In this document: one piece after another, positions 25,593-34,627 of the stretch
Layout: each line of letters begins with the position of its first letter
Position numbering within the stretch: position 1 is the stretch's first letter
NCBI RefSeq assembly: GCF_020531965.1
Contig: NZ_JAJAWH010000014.1
Coordinates: 1 to 64,000 of the forward strand
Reading direction: 5' to 3'
Length of the DNA stretch: 64,000 nucleotides
DNA from: Pseudorhizobium xiangyangii
Lineage (GTDB): Bacteria; Pseudomonadota; Alphaproteobacteria; Rhizobiales; Rhizobiaceae
The notes under the pieces: model-generated
The model's database searches: none
Told to the model about the DNA's origin: nothing
Seen by the model: only the letters and a program-made list of their open reading frames with translations
Made by a program: the position numbers and the translations under genes

Positions 25593-26443
25593 ACAGCCTC
25601 CTTCTGGCGCCCGGCGTAGACGGCAAGACCGACCAGCGCCAGAGATACGAGTACGAGGAAGACAGCCATCGCTGCGGCAAACGGCATGTTGGACTGATAG
25701 ATCGCCTGATCGGTGATCAGCACCGAGAGCGTCCAGTGCTGCGGCCGCCCGAGCAGCTGCGGCAGCAGGTAGGAGCCGAGCGCAAAGATGAATACCATGA
25801 TGAGTGTGGCGAGGATGGTGTTTCGCAGCGCCGGTACGACCACGGTGAAGAAGGCGCGAACAGGCGACGCGCCGAGCGTGCGGGCCGCTTCCGTGAGCGT
25901 CGGGTCGAGCCTGACCAGAGCGGGGTAGAGGACAAGGACGGTGTAGGGCAGCGCCTGGTAGGTCATGGCGGTCATTACCGCGCCGAAGCTCGGCGTCAGG
26001 GCCTGCGGTTCGGCCATCAATCCGAGCGCGGTGAAGAGATTGGTGATGCCGGCGGTGCGGGAAAACAGCGTCGACCAGGCGAAGCCGATCATCACTTCCG
26101 AAAGCGACAGGATGGAAAGAAGCGCGACCAGCCAGAGAACCTGCAGTTTCCGTTTCGTCCGGGAGAGCAGGTAGGTGAAGGGTATGCCGATCACGACGCA
26201 GGCGATCGCAACGGCGATGGCCAGGAACAGCGAGAAACCGAGCACCTTGCCGAAGAAAAGGCTGATGAAGCGGGCGTAATTGTCCCAGACGAAGGCCGGC
26301 TGGTAGAAGCCTCCCTGCTCGCGCTCGAAGAAGGACACGGCGATCATGGTCGCGAAGGGGATGACGAAGAATACGATCAGCATTCCCGCCGGAAAGGCGA
26401 GCGGAGCGTAATCCGCGAGGCGCTGTGGAGGCTCACGTCTCAT
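25589..26443 (-). CDS. ABC transporter permease, PotB type
   Basis: Inner-membrane permease (284 aa), first of the pair, with six helices and an EAA loop (TEAARTLGASPVRAFF, about residues 186-201). It overlaps the ATPase gene stop and the next permease start by 4 bp each (ATGA), so the importer subunits are translationally coupled. Confidence 0.9.
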   Translation of the reverse strand: MRREPPQRLADYAPLAFPAGMLIVFFVIPFATMIAVSFFEREQGGFYQPAFVWDNYARFISLFFGKVLGFSLFLAIAVAIACVVIGIPFTYLLSRTKRKLQVLWLVALLSILSLSEVMIGFAWSTLFSRTAGITNLFTALGLMAEPQALTPSFGAVMTAMTYQALPYTVLVLYPALVRLDPTLTEAARTLGASPVRAFFTVVVPALRNTILATLIMVFIFALGSYLLPQLLGRPQHWTLSVLITDQAIYQSNMPFAAAMAVFLVLVSLALVGLAVYAGRQKEAV

Positions 26444-27474
26444 CTGGTGAGCACCACGCTTGTCAGCGGATCGAGACGAATACCTACAGTCTGGCCGACG
26501 GTGACGTCCGGCCGCGTTCGCGGGGCGGAGACGGCAACGATCTGCTGTCCGCCTGCCTCGATAAAGGTTTCGACCGTGCCGCCGAGGTCGCGCACGAAGC
26601 TGACCTTGCCAGGGATTGAACCGCTTTCCGGCGCAGTGATCTGGATGTCTTCCGGTCGAACCGAGATGGTGCCCGAATTGACCCCGCCAAGCGCAAGACC
26701 CTCGACGGGCTCGCCAAGGATGATCGCACGGCCGTTGCCATCAGCGGAGAAGGGGATGAGGTTCGTGGAGCCGATGAAGTCGGCGACGAAGGAATCTGCC
26801 GGACGGCGATAGATGTCGACCGGTGCCGCGGCCTGGCGGATTTTGCCGCCGTTCATGACGACCACGGTATCGGCCATGGTCATGGCTTCGCGCTGGTCGT
26901 GGGTCACGACGATTGTGGTGATGCCAAGCTGTTGCTGCAACTGCCGCAGTTCCACCTGCATGGCCTCGCGCAACTTGGCGTCGAGTGCTGAGAGCGGTTC
27001 ATCGAGGAGGAACAGCTTCGGAGAAATTGCGAGTGCGCGGGCGATAGCCACGCGCTGGCGCTGGCCACCGGAGAGCTTGTTGACGGATCTGTCGGAGAAG
27101 CCGGCCAGGTCGATCATCGCGAGAAGCTCATCGACGCGCTTCTGCTGGTCCGCCTTCGGCATGCCGCGGATACGCAGCGCATAGGCAATGTTCTCGCCGA
27201 CAGTTAGGTGCGGGAACAGCGCCAGCGACTGGAAGACCATCCCGAGGTTCCGCTTGTGGGTGGGGACTTCGGTGATGTCTTCGCCGCCGAGCGTGATCGA
27301 GCCCTTCGTTGGCAGATCGAGGCCGGCGATCATGCGCATCAGTGTGGTCTTGCCGCAGCCGGAGGGGCCAAGCAGGCAGACAAACGTGCCGTCCGGAACC
27401 GTGAGGTTGACGTCTTTTACAGCGGTGAACGTGCCGAACTGCTTCGTCACATTGTTGAGGATTAGTCCGGACAT
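26440..27474 (-). CDS. ABC transporter ATPase, PotA type
   Basis: ATPase of 344 aa with Walker A GPSGCGKT, signature LSGGQRQRVAIARAL, Walker [13 protein letters not shown], switch His in VTHDQREAMT and a C-terminal TOBE domain. ATG at 27474 (MSGLILNNVTKQFG) has GGAGAG upstream; the open frame begins earlier at 27525 without a good site. It powers the PotB/PotC-type channel downstream. Confidence 0.92.
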   Translation of the reverse strand: MSGLILNNVTKQFGTFTAVKDVNLTVPDGTFVCLLGPSGCGKTTLMRMIAGLDLPTKGSITLGGEDITEVPTHKRNLGMVFQSLALFPHLTVGENIAYALRIRGMPKADQQKRVDELLAMIDLAGFSDRSVNKLSGGQRQRVAIARALAISPKLFLLDEPLSALDAKLREAMQVELRQLQQQLGITTIVVTHDQREAMTMADTVVVMNGGKIRQAAAPVDIYRRPADSFVADFIGSTNLIPFSADGNGRAIILGEPVEGLALGGVNSGTISVRPEDIQITAPESGSIPGKVSFVRDLGGTVETFIEAGGQQIVAVSAPRTRPDVTVGQTVGIRLDPLTSVVLTR

Positions 27475-27526
27475 TCGCTCTCCGCTCAGTTTATGCGGGC
27501 GCTCGATAGCGCAATTGTGGCGCAAC

Positions 27527-27558
27527 AGCCACCCTCTCCATCAGCGGAAAGGGTGGCT
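27527..27558. terminator. Stem-loop between binding protein and ATPase genes
   Basis: AGCCACCCT (27527-27535) and AGGGTGGCT (27550-27558) are perfect inverted repeats in the gap after the binding-protein gene. No T-tract follows on the minus strand, so it is more likely an mRNA-stabilising or attenuating hairpin that keeps binding-protein transcript high than a full terminator. Confidence 0.5.
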
Positions 27559-27569
27559 TGCGGGCTCTA

Positions 27570-28658
27570 TCAGCCGGCGATCATTTCCGTCCACTTCTGG
27601 TTCAGGAAGTCGGACTTGGTCTGGTACAGGTCATAGCGCGGGACGATAGGCGCGATGTCGGACGAAACGGCCGCGAATTCCTCGGCCGTCAGGTCGAGCA
27701 GCTCGCGCTTGACGGTCGGAGACGTTCCGACCTTGCGCGACAGCGTGGCCTGGACAGCCGGCTGGCTCAGGTAATCGATGAAGACGTGAGCTTCTTCCGT
27801 CTTTTCCGATGCGCGCGACAAGGCCCAGCAGCCGGAGTCGAGAATGCCGCCTTCCTTGGGGAAGGTGGAGCGGACCGGATGTCCTTCACCAGCGGCAAGG
27901 CCGGTGACATCGTGATAGTATTGACCCATCGGGATTTCACCCGACTTCAGCGCCTGCTCGAACTGGGCTTCGTCGCGATACCACAGGCGAACGTTCGGCT
28001 TAACTTCCGCAAGCTTGTCGAAGACCTTCAGGATGCCTTCTTCCGTATCGAGGGCATCGGTGCCGCCGAAATGGGTCTTTGCGGTCACTTCCAGAAGGAA
28101 GGAGTTGGAGACGAGCGCAAGCAGGCCGAGCTTGTCGGCATTCGCCGGATCCCACAGTGCCGTCCAGGAGGTCGGCGCTTCCTTGAAGACATCCGTGTTG
28201 GTGACCAGCGTGATGTACCAGGAAACCGCTCCGATGCCGGCCACGCGGCCGTCCGGATATTTGTTGACGAAGTTCTCGATCAGACCGGAAGCGTTCTTGA
28301 TCTTCGCCATGTCGAGCGGAGCCCACAGCTCTGTCGACTGCCCCTTGAGCATCGCGACCTGCGACATCATCGAGACGTCTGCGGGCGCCTGGCCCGCACG
28401 GGCGGCCTGTTCAAGCTGCACGAGCCACGCTTCGCCGGTAGGCTCGGCGATCGATTCCACCGCAATGCCGGTCGTCTTGGTGAATTCCGGGAAGATGTTC
28501 TTGTCGAACGATTCCTTGAAGTAGCCGCCATAGACGCCGACCTTCAGCGACTTGTCCTGCGCGCGCAGGATGGACGGCATGGCCAGCATGGAAGCGCCGG
28601 CAAGGCCGGCACCCAGCACTGCGCGGCGGCTGGCTGTGGTTTTGAGGATATCACGCAT
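27570..28658 (-). CDS. ABC transporter substrate-binding protein, PotD type
   Basis: Periplasmic binding protein (362 aa) of a polyamine-like importer. The N-terminus MRDILKTTASRRAVLGAGLA has a twin-arginine-like SRRAVLG motif and a hydrophobic stretch ending at ILRAQ, so Tat export is possible. The mature protein starts KSLKVGVYGGYFKESF, as in the PotD/AfuA superfamily. ATG at 28658 follows GGAGAGAAAA. It lies between an agmatinase-family gene and the transporter, which suggests a guanidino or polyamine ligand (inference). Confidence 0.88.
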   Translation of the reverse strand: MRDILKTTASRRAVLGAGLAGASMLAMPSILRAQDKSLKVGVYGGYFKESFDKNIFPEFTKTTGIAVESIAEPTGEAWLVQLEQAARAGQAPADVSMMSQVAMLKGQSTELWAPLDMAKIKNASGLIENFVNKYPDGRVAGIGAVSWYITLVTNTDVFKEAPTSWTALWDPANADKLGLLALVSNSFLLEVTAKTHFGGTDALDTEEGILKVFDKLAEVKPNVRLWYRDEAQFEQALKSGEIPMGQYYHDVTGLAAGEGHPVRSTFPKEGGILDSGCWALSRASEKTEEAHVFIDYLSQPAVQATLSRKVGTSPTVKRELLDLTAEEFAAVSSDIAPIVPRYDLYQTKSDFLNQKWTEMIAG

Positions 28659-28730
28659 TTTTCTCTCCATTGTTTGCTGACAGGTTCTTTCGCCTGCACA
28701 GCGAGTTCCCGCTCTTGTCGTTACCTTACG

Positions 28731-29789
28731 TCAGTCCTGCCCCGGCAAGGAAGGGCTGAACACCATCAGGCTGAGGATTTCGAACAGCACTTGAGCCGCG
28801 GCCTGTGCCGTGTTGGTCGTGGCGTCGTACTGTGGCGCGACCTCGACGACGTCGCCGCCGACAAGGTTGATGCCCTTCAGTCCGCGGATCAGGTCAAGCA
28901 CTTCGCGCGTCGTCAGGCCGCCGATTTCGGGCGTTCCCGTGCCGGGCGCAAAGGACGGATCGAGGCTGTCGATGTCGAAGGACAGGTAGGTCGGGCCATC
29001 GCCGACGATGGCCTTCGCCTTCTCGATGATGGCCGGGATGCCCATGCCGGTCACGTCTTCCGCATGGATCACTGTCATGCCGGAAGCGTAGGAAAATTCC
29101 CAGATATATTCCGCCGCGCCGCGGATACCGATCTGGATCGTCCGGGTCGGATCCAGAACGCCGTCGAGAACCGCATTGCGGAATGGCCCCGCATGATGAA
29201 ACTTGGTGTGGTCGAAGGGGCCACTCGTGTCGCAATGGGCGTCGATGTGGATCATCCCCACCGGCGCCTTCTTGCCGACGGCCTTCAGGATCGATTGGCT
29301 GATGGAATGGTCGCCGCCCACTGCCAGAGGGATGACACCGGCGTCCACGATCTGGTTGAAGCGCTTCTCGATATCTTCGTGGCACATTTCGAGGCTGTAG
29401 CGGCTGCGCAGCGGCACATCGCCGATGTCGGCGACGCGGATGTCGAAGACGGGCGCGGTCTTCAGGACATGATTGTAAGGCCCGATCCGCTCGATGGCGC
29501 GCAGCGCGCGCGGCCCGAAGCGCGAACCGTTGCGGTTGGTCACGCCGAGGTCCATCGGCACGCCGGTGATGGCAACCTGAAGGTTTCCTAAATCCGGGTC
29601 TTCCGCGTCGACCGGCACATGAGGGGCGGAAACGAAAGTCGGTACGCCCGCATATGGGGCCAGCCGCGTGCCGCTCTTCGAAAAGATCTTGTCGGCGACC
29701 TTGCGGAATTCGGCGTCATAGAGATTGCCGCCGTGGCCGGATCCGTACTTTTCGCGAAGTTCGCGCAGCTTTTCTTCGTCCAATGCCAT
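28731..29789 (-). CDS. Agmatinase-family ureohydrolase
   Basis: Ureohydrolase (352 aa) that splits a guanidino group into urea and an amine. The manganese ligands are all present: GGDHS, IDAHCDTSG and DIDSLDPSFAPGTGTP. The protein has a 50-residue N-terminal extension compared with SpeB, seen also in guanidinobutyrase and guanidinopropionase relatives, so agmatine is not the only possible substrate. ATG at 29789 (MALDEEKLREL) follows GGTGG; an in-frame start at 29858 would add 23 residues. Divergent from the LysR gene, which probably controls it. Confidence 0.88.
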   Translation of the reverse strand: MALDEEKLRELREKYGSGHGGNLYDAEFRKVADKIFSKSGTRLAPYAGVPTFVSAPHVPVDAEDPDLGNLQVAITGVPMDLGVTNRNGSRFGPRALRAIERIGPYNHVLKTAPVFDIRVADIGDVPLRSRYSLEMCHEDIEKRFNQIVDAGVIPLAVGGDHSISQSILKAVGKKAPVGMIHIDAHCDTSGPFDHTKFHHAGPFRNAVLDGVLDPTRTIQIGIRGAAEYIWEFSYASGMTVIHAEDVTGMGIPAIIEKAKAIVGDGPTYLSFDIDSLDPSFAPGTGTPEIGGLTTREVLDLIRGLKGINLVGGDVVEVAPQYDATTNTAQAAAQVLFEILSLMVFSPSLPGQD

Positions 29790-29937
29790 GGGTACCACCG
29801 TCTTGAGCTTGATGCCTATTTTTAGTTCCCGGGGCGCTTCCGCCTCTCTTTTCAGCATTATCGTCGGAGAGTGGCTGGAAAAGCAATTGACGATGTTCTA
29901 GCAGTTTATGTGAGAAAAATTCACATAGGAGCATCTG

Positions 29938-30885
29938 ATGTCGGGCCGTTTGCCGCCTCTCAACCCATTGAAGGCGTTCGAAGCTGCCGCGCGGTTGGGT
30001 TCTGTTTCCGCTGCGGCGCGCGAACTTCGCGTGACGCATGGCGCTGTCAGTCATCAGTTGAGGACGCTTGAGGGGTCTCTGGATGCGGTGCTTTTCGACC
30101 GCAGCGGAAGACGGTTGAAACTGACCTCGGCGGGAGCATTGCTTTTACCTGCTGTTACACAGGCCTTCGGCGGTATTGCGGCTGCCACCGCACAGATGAA
30201 GCGGCCTGCGACGACCGGCAAACTTTCGATCACCTGCGTGCCAGCGCTTCTTTCCTTCTGGATCGTGCCACGTCTGCATTCGTTCACCGAGCAATTCCCG
30301 GATGTGACGCTGACGCTTGCGGCCTCCAATGATCCGACGCAACTGCATTCTCGGGATGTCGACGTCTCTATCCTGTACGGCGACGGCAATTGGCCCGACG
30401 CATGGACGCGTTTGTGGAGCCACCTGCAGCTTTTCCCGGTGGCCAGTCCGACGCTCCTGAACAGCAGGCCGCTGCGCTCCATGCGTGACCTCGAAGACCA
30501 CGTTCTGCTCCACGGCGACAGTGACGGCCGCGAGTGGAATACCTGGCTCGCTGCGGCAGACGGCGCCGACCTGCCACGCCGCCGGCAGCATTTCATGGGT
30601 GATGCGCGTTTTTCCACGGAGGCAGCGCTCTACGGCCAGGGCATCGCGCTCGGCGACACGATCACTGCCGCGAAACTGATCGCCGATGGTGAATTGCTGG
30701 TGCCGTTCGATCTTGGCGTTCCTGCCAACAATGCCTTTTACGTGGCCTGCCGGCATGAGATGCGAGCTGCGCCCATCGTCCGCGTCTTCATCGACTGGCT
30801 CTTCGCGTCGCTCGAGGCGGATACGCTGCCTGAACCGCACAGCATGGCCAGGACAATCCTGCGCGGGCGCAGTGGCAAGTCCTGA
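29938..30885 (+). CDS. LysR-family regulator, GcvA-like
   Basis: LysR-type regulator (315 aa): N-terminal helix-turn-helix (ARLGSVSAAARELRVTHGAVSHQLRTLE, about residues 18-45) and a periplasmic-binding-like effector domain. Sequence style (LPPLNPLKAFEAAARL) is that of the GcvA branch. It is divergent from the ureohydrolase gene with a 148-bp shared gap, the usual arrangement for a LysR protein and its target, so it likely activates the ureohydrolase and transporter genes in response to a guanidino compound or polyamine. Confidence 0.88.
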   Translation: MSGRLPPLNPLKAFEAAARLGSVSAAARELRVTHGAVSHQLRTLEGSLDAVLFDRSGRRLKLTSAGALLLPAVTQAFGGIAAATAQMKRPATTGKLSITCVPALLSFWIVPRLHSFTEQFPDVTLTLAASNDPTQLHSRDVDVSILYGDGNWPDAWTRLWSHLQLFPVASPTLLNSRPLRSMRDLEDHVLLHGDSDGREWNTWLAAADGADLPRRRQHFMGDARFSTEAALYGQGIALGDTITAAKLIADGELLVPFDLGVPANNAFYVACRHEMRAAPIVRVFIDWLFASLEADTLPEPHSMARTILRGRSGKS

Positions 30886-30974
30886 ACCTCTTGCCACGCG
30901 GTATCGTCAGCCGGAACAGGGGCTGGTATGAACAGTCCACCGGCGATCGCTTGTGCCAGTAAAAGGATCTGACC

Positions 30975-31397
30975 ATGGATGTCACCATCTTCCACAACCC
31001 CCAATGCGGCACGTCGCGAAATACGCTGGCCATGATCCGCAATGCGGGGATCGAGCCGACCGTGATCGAATATGTGAGGACCCCGCCAAGTCGCGAGCAA
31101 CTGAAGCGGATGATCTGGGATGCCGGGCTGACGGTGAGGCAGGCGATCCGCGAAAAGGGCACGCCATACGCCGAGCTTGGCCTGGATAATCCTGAACTCA
31201 GCGAGGATCATCTGCTCGACGCGATGCTTGCAGACCCCATTCTGATCGACCGGCCGTTTGTGATCACGCCGCTGGGAACGCGTCTCTGCCGACCCTCGGA
31301 AGTGGTGCTCGACATCCTCCCGGACAGCCATCGAGGGCCTTTCACCAAGGAGGACGGCGAACAGATTCTAGATGCGGACGGCAAGCGTGTGAGTTGA
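30975..31397 (+). CDS. arsC: Arsenate reductase, glutaredoxin-linked
   Basis: Thioredoxin-fold arsenate reductase (140 aa) reducing arsenate to arsenite with glutathione and glutaredoxin. The catalytic Cys is C11 in NPQCGTSRN, and the anion-binding Arg residues (VRTPPSR and the RPFV and TRLCRP segments) are present. The typical length fits. AGGATCTGACC precedes ATG. No arsB, arsR or other arsenic gene is adjacent; instead it precedes modBC. Confidence 0.92.
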   Translation: MDVTIFHNPQCGTSRNTLAMIRNAGIEPTVIEYVRTPPSREQLKRMIWDAGLTVRQAIREKGTPYAELGLDNPELSEDHLLDAMLADPILIDRPFVITPLGTRLCRPSEVVLDILPDSHRGPFTKEDGEQILDADGKRVS

Positions 31398-31522
31398 GTT
31401 TCCGGCGGCTGAGAGTGTCACCGCTCTTGTCGGTATGTGCCATGGCTTTTCTGACATGGCCGGTTTATCCGGTTTTGCGGTGAAAAGGGGACCGACCGTT
31501 AAGTCGGTGACAGCTTAGGGGG

Positions 31523-32230
31523 GTGGCATTGGACTGGTGGGTACTGAGCGAACAGGAATGGGTCGCCATAAGGCTGAGCCTCAAGGTGGCTGTCGTCGCG
31601 ATGATCGCCAGCCTGCCGCTCGGCATTTTCGTGGCCTACATGCTCGCCAGAGGGCGGTTCTGGGGCAAGTCCGTCCTGAACGGCATCGTGCACCTGCCAT
31701 TGATCCTGCCACCGGTGGTGATCGGCTTCCTGCTTCTGATCACCTTCGGGCGGCGGGGAGCGGTGGGCTCCTTCCTGTACGACTGGTTCGGCATCAGCTT
31801 TTCGTTCCGCTGGACCGGGGCGGCGCTTGCCTGTGCCATCATGGGCTTTCCGCTTATGGTGCGTGCCATCCGTCTCTCGATCGAAGGGGTAGACCGCAAG
31901 CTCGAGGAGGCGGCGGAAACGCTGGGTGCCAGTCCAATCTGGGTATTCGCCACCGTGACGCTGCCGCTGGCCCTTCCCGGCATCATCGCGGGCATGATCC
32001 TCTCTTTCGCAAAGGCCATGGGCGAGTTCGGCGCGACGATCACCTTCGTTTCGAATATTCCGGGCGAGACGCAAACACTGTCCGCCGCGATCTACACGTT
32101 TACGCAGGTGCCGGGGGGTGACGTCGGTGCAATGCGGCTGACGATCGTTGCCATCGTGATTTCGTTCGCGGCACTGCTGGCGTCCGAAGCCATGGCGCGG
32201 CTTGTTACGCGGGGGAACACGGCGCCATGA
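31523..32230 (+). CDS. modB: Molybdate ABC transporter permease
   Basis: ModB permease (235 aa) with five to six helices and the EAA loop ([27 protein letters not shown], about residues 129-155), plus the family stretch [28 protein letters not shown] start at 31523 lies right after GGGGG; exact start is uncertain by a few codons. modC follows with an ATGA overlap. The usual modA binding-protein gene is not upstream; arsC occupies that place. Confidence 0.9.
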   Translation: MALDWWVLSEQEWVAIRLSLKVAVVAMIASLPLGIFVAYMLARGRFWGKSVLNGIVHLPLILPPVVIGFLLLITFGRRGAVGSFLYDWFGISFSFRWTGAALACAIMGFPLMVRAIRLSIEGVDRKLEEAAETLGASPIWVFATVTLPLALPGIIAGMILSFAKAMGEFGATITFVSNIPGETQTLSAAIYTFTQVPGGDVGAMRLTIVAIVISFAALLASEAMARLVTRGNTAP

Positions 32231-33297
32231 CGCTCACCGTCGAAGCAAGACAGGTCCTCGGCGCGTTCAATCTCGATGCGGCCTTTTCCACCGACGGAGG
32301 CGTGACGGCGCTCTTCGGTCGATCCGGGTCGGGAAAGACGTCGATGATACGGATCATCGCGGGCCTTGCGCGTCCGCATCAGGGGCGCGTGGTGCTCGAT
32401 GGCGATATTCTGCTCGACACGGAGCGGAAGCTTTCCGTTCCATCGCATCGCCGCCGGTTCGGCTACGTCTTCCAGGAACCACGGCTGTTTCCTCATCTCA
32501 GCGTGAAGCGCAATCTTGCTTACGGTCGTTGGTTTTCCGGGCTGTCGACCAAGCACGAAGAGTTTGACCGGATCGTGCAGATGCTCGGCATCGGTCCGCT
32601 CCTGGATCGGGAGACGAGCGCGCTTTCCGGCGGCGAGCGCCAGCGCGTAGCCATCGGCCGTGCACTCCTCAGCAGCCCGCGCCTGTTGTTGATGGATGAG
32701 CCGCTGTCCGCGCTGGACGAGGAGCGCAAGGCGGAGATCCTGCCCTATCTGGAGCGCTTGCGGGACGAAGCCGGCGTGCCGATCGTTTATGTCAGCCACT
32801 CCGTTGCCGAGGTTACCCGGCTCGCGGACCGCGTCGTGCTGATGCAGGATGGTCAGGTCAAGGCAGTCGGGTCTCCTGCGGACGTTCTGAAGGGGCGTGC
32901 CCTGACGGTTACGGACCGGAGGGAAGCCGGCAGTCTCCTCTCCGGTGTTGTCGAGATGATCGATCCGCAGCATGGCCTGGCCACGGTGAAGCTGAACGGC
33001 GTATCCATTGTCATTCCCGACGCCGATCTTTCACAGGGAACGCATGTCCGGCTCCATGTGCTTGAGCGGGACGTGATGATCGCCACCGTCAGGCCGGAGG
33101 GTCTCAGCGCACTCAACATCCTGCCAGGCGAGATTGCCGCCGTGGAGGATGAGGGCGGTGGCGCAATCCGCGTCGAGCTTTCGAGCGGCGGCAACCAGCT
33201 CTTCGCAAGGATCACCAGCCTGTCCCGTGAACGCCTGGGCCTTACTGTCGGCCAACCCGTCTACGCCGTCATCAAGTCGGTGGCACTGGAGCGCTGA
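32227..33297 (+). CDS. modC: Molybdate ABC transporter ATPase
   Basis: ATPase of 356 aa: Walker A GRSGSGKT, signature [16 protein letters not shown], Walker [12 protein letters not shown], switch His in VSHSVAEV. The C-terminal part (from about residue 290) is a Mop/TOBE molybdate-binding domain ([21 protein letters not shown]). It overlaps modB by 4 bp. With ModB it forms the membrane part of a molybdate importer. Confidence 0.92.
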   Translation: MTLTVEARQVLGAFNLDAAFSTDGGVTALFGRSGSGKTSMIRIIAGLARPHQGRVVLDGDILLDTERKLSVPSHRRRFGYVFQEPRLFPHLSVKRNLAYGRWFSGLSTKHEEFDRIVQMLGIGPLLDRETSALSGGERQRVAIGRALLSSPRLLLMDEPLSALDEERKAEILPYLERLRDEAGVPIVYVSHSVAEVTRLADRVVLMQDGQVKAVGSPADVLKGRALTVTDRREAGSLLSGVVEMIDPQHGLATVKLNGVSIVIPDADLSQGTHVRLHVLERDVMIATVRPEGLSALNILPGEIAAVEDEGGGAIRVELSSGGNQLFARITSLSRERLGLTVGQPVYAVIKSVALER

Positions 33298-33411
33298 GGA
33301 GGCAGCCCTATATCGGCATGGTCGATGCGTTGATCGCAGGCTGGCGGAGGCCTGCCGTCTGTGTCAAACATCGCGGTGGAGCTTGGTTGCAAGGCCAAGG
33401 GAGGAGAAAGA

Positions 33412-34557
33412 ATGGATTTTGCCCTCAACGAGGAGCAACAGGCTATTCGTGAAATGGCCCGGAGTTTTGCGGACGACGAGATCGCCCCCTTCGCGCTGGA
33501 ATGGGACGAGAAAAAGCATTTTCCCGTAGATACCCTCCGCAAGGTGGGGGCACTCGGCATGGGCGGAATCTATGTCCGCGAGGACGCCGGCGGCTCGGGC
33601 CTGGGCCGCATCGAGTCCGCTCTGATCATGGAGGCGCTGGCGACAGCCTGCCCCGCCGTGTCGGCTTATGTCTCCATTCACAACATGTGCGCCTGGATGA
33701 TCGACCGCTTCGGGAGCGATGAACAACACCGGCATTGGCTGCCCGAACTTGTGACGATGGACAGGTTGGCGAGCTACTGCCTGACGGAGCCAGGGTCAGG
33801 CTCGGATGCGGCGGCTCTGAAGACGAAGGCGGTGCGCGACGGTGATCATTACGTGGTGACCGGGCAGAAGCAGTTCATTTCAGGGGCCGGGGCGTCGGAC
33901 GTTTACGTGGTGATGGTCCGTACCGGCGAGGACGGTCCCAAGGGAATTTCGACACTCGTCATACCGGCAGATACGCCCGGCCTGTCATTCGGCGTCAATG
34001 AGCGAAAGATGGGATGGAATGCCCAGCCGACGCGTGCGGTTATTCTGGATGGGGCGCGGGTGCCGGTTGCCAATCGCCTTGGCAATGAGGGGGATGGCTT
34101 CAGGATCGCCATGGCCGGCCTCGACGGCGGCCGGCTCAATATTGCCGCCTGCTCCCTTGGTGGCGCGCAGTCGGCGTTCGACAAGGCCGTGGTCTATATG
34201 AAGGACCGAAAGGCCTTCGGTCATCCTCTGACGGATTTTCAGGGCCTGCAGTTCAAGCTGGCGGAGATGGCGGCCGATCTGGAAGTGTGCCGGACCTTCC
34301 TGTGGCGCGCCGCGGCTGCGCTCGAAGCGAAGACCGATGATGCGACCATGCTCTGCGCCATGGCAAAGCGCATGGTGACGGACCGCTGCTTCGATGTCGC
34401 CAACAGCGCGCTGCAACTGCATGGCGGCTATGGATATCTCGCCGATTACGGCGTCGAAAAGATCGTCCGGGACTTGCGTGTCCACCAGATCCTCGAAGGG
34501 ACGAACGAGATCATGAACGTCATCGTGGCGCGGTCGGTGCTCGGGCGGCGGAGATAG
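33412..34557 (+). CDS. Acyl-CoA dehydrogenase, probable isobutyryl-CoA type
   Basis: FAD-dependent acyl-CoA dehydrogenase (381 aa). Family signatures are present: CLTEPGSGSDAAALKT (about residues 123-138), the adenosine-binding QLHGGYGYLADYGVEKIVRD and the C-terminal EGTNEIM that precedes the active site end. The sequence resembles ACAD8-type isobutyryl-CoA dehydrogenases, and the next gene encodes 3-hydroxyisobutyrate dehydrogenase, so valine catabolism is likely. ATG at 33412 has GGGAGGAG upstream; an earlier GTG at 33361 only adds 17 residues. Confidence 0.88.
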   Translation: MDFALNEEQQAIREMARSFADDEIAPFALEWDEKKHFPVDTLRKVGALGMGGIYVREDAGGSGLGRIESALIMEALATACPAVSAYVSIHNMCAWMIDRFGSDEQHRHWLPELVTMDRLASYCLTEPGSGSDAAALKTKAVRDGDHYVVTGQKQFISGAGASDVYVVMVRTGEDGPKGISTLVIPADTPGLSFGVNERKMGWNAQPTRAVILDGARVPVANRLGNEGDGFRIAMAGLDGGRLNIAACSLGGAQSAFDKAVVYMKDRKAFGHPLTDFQGLQFKLAEMAADLEVCRTFLWRAAAALEAKTDDATMLCAMAKRMVTDRCFDVANSALQLHGGYGYLADYGVEKIVRDLRVHQILEGTNEIMNVIVARSVLGRRR

Positions 34558-34627
34558 GCGACCTTTAGAATTTTTGAAATTCCGGACGGAGCCAAGCCAT
34601 GCTTCTGTCCGCATACGGGAGGAAAAC

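Noticed and set aside
27558-29591. Plus-strand frame of 677 codons
   Set aside because: Antisense to the binding protein and ureohydrolase genes, both with clear family motifs; arginine/histidine-rich translation without recognisable domain.
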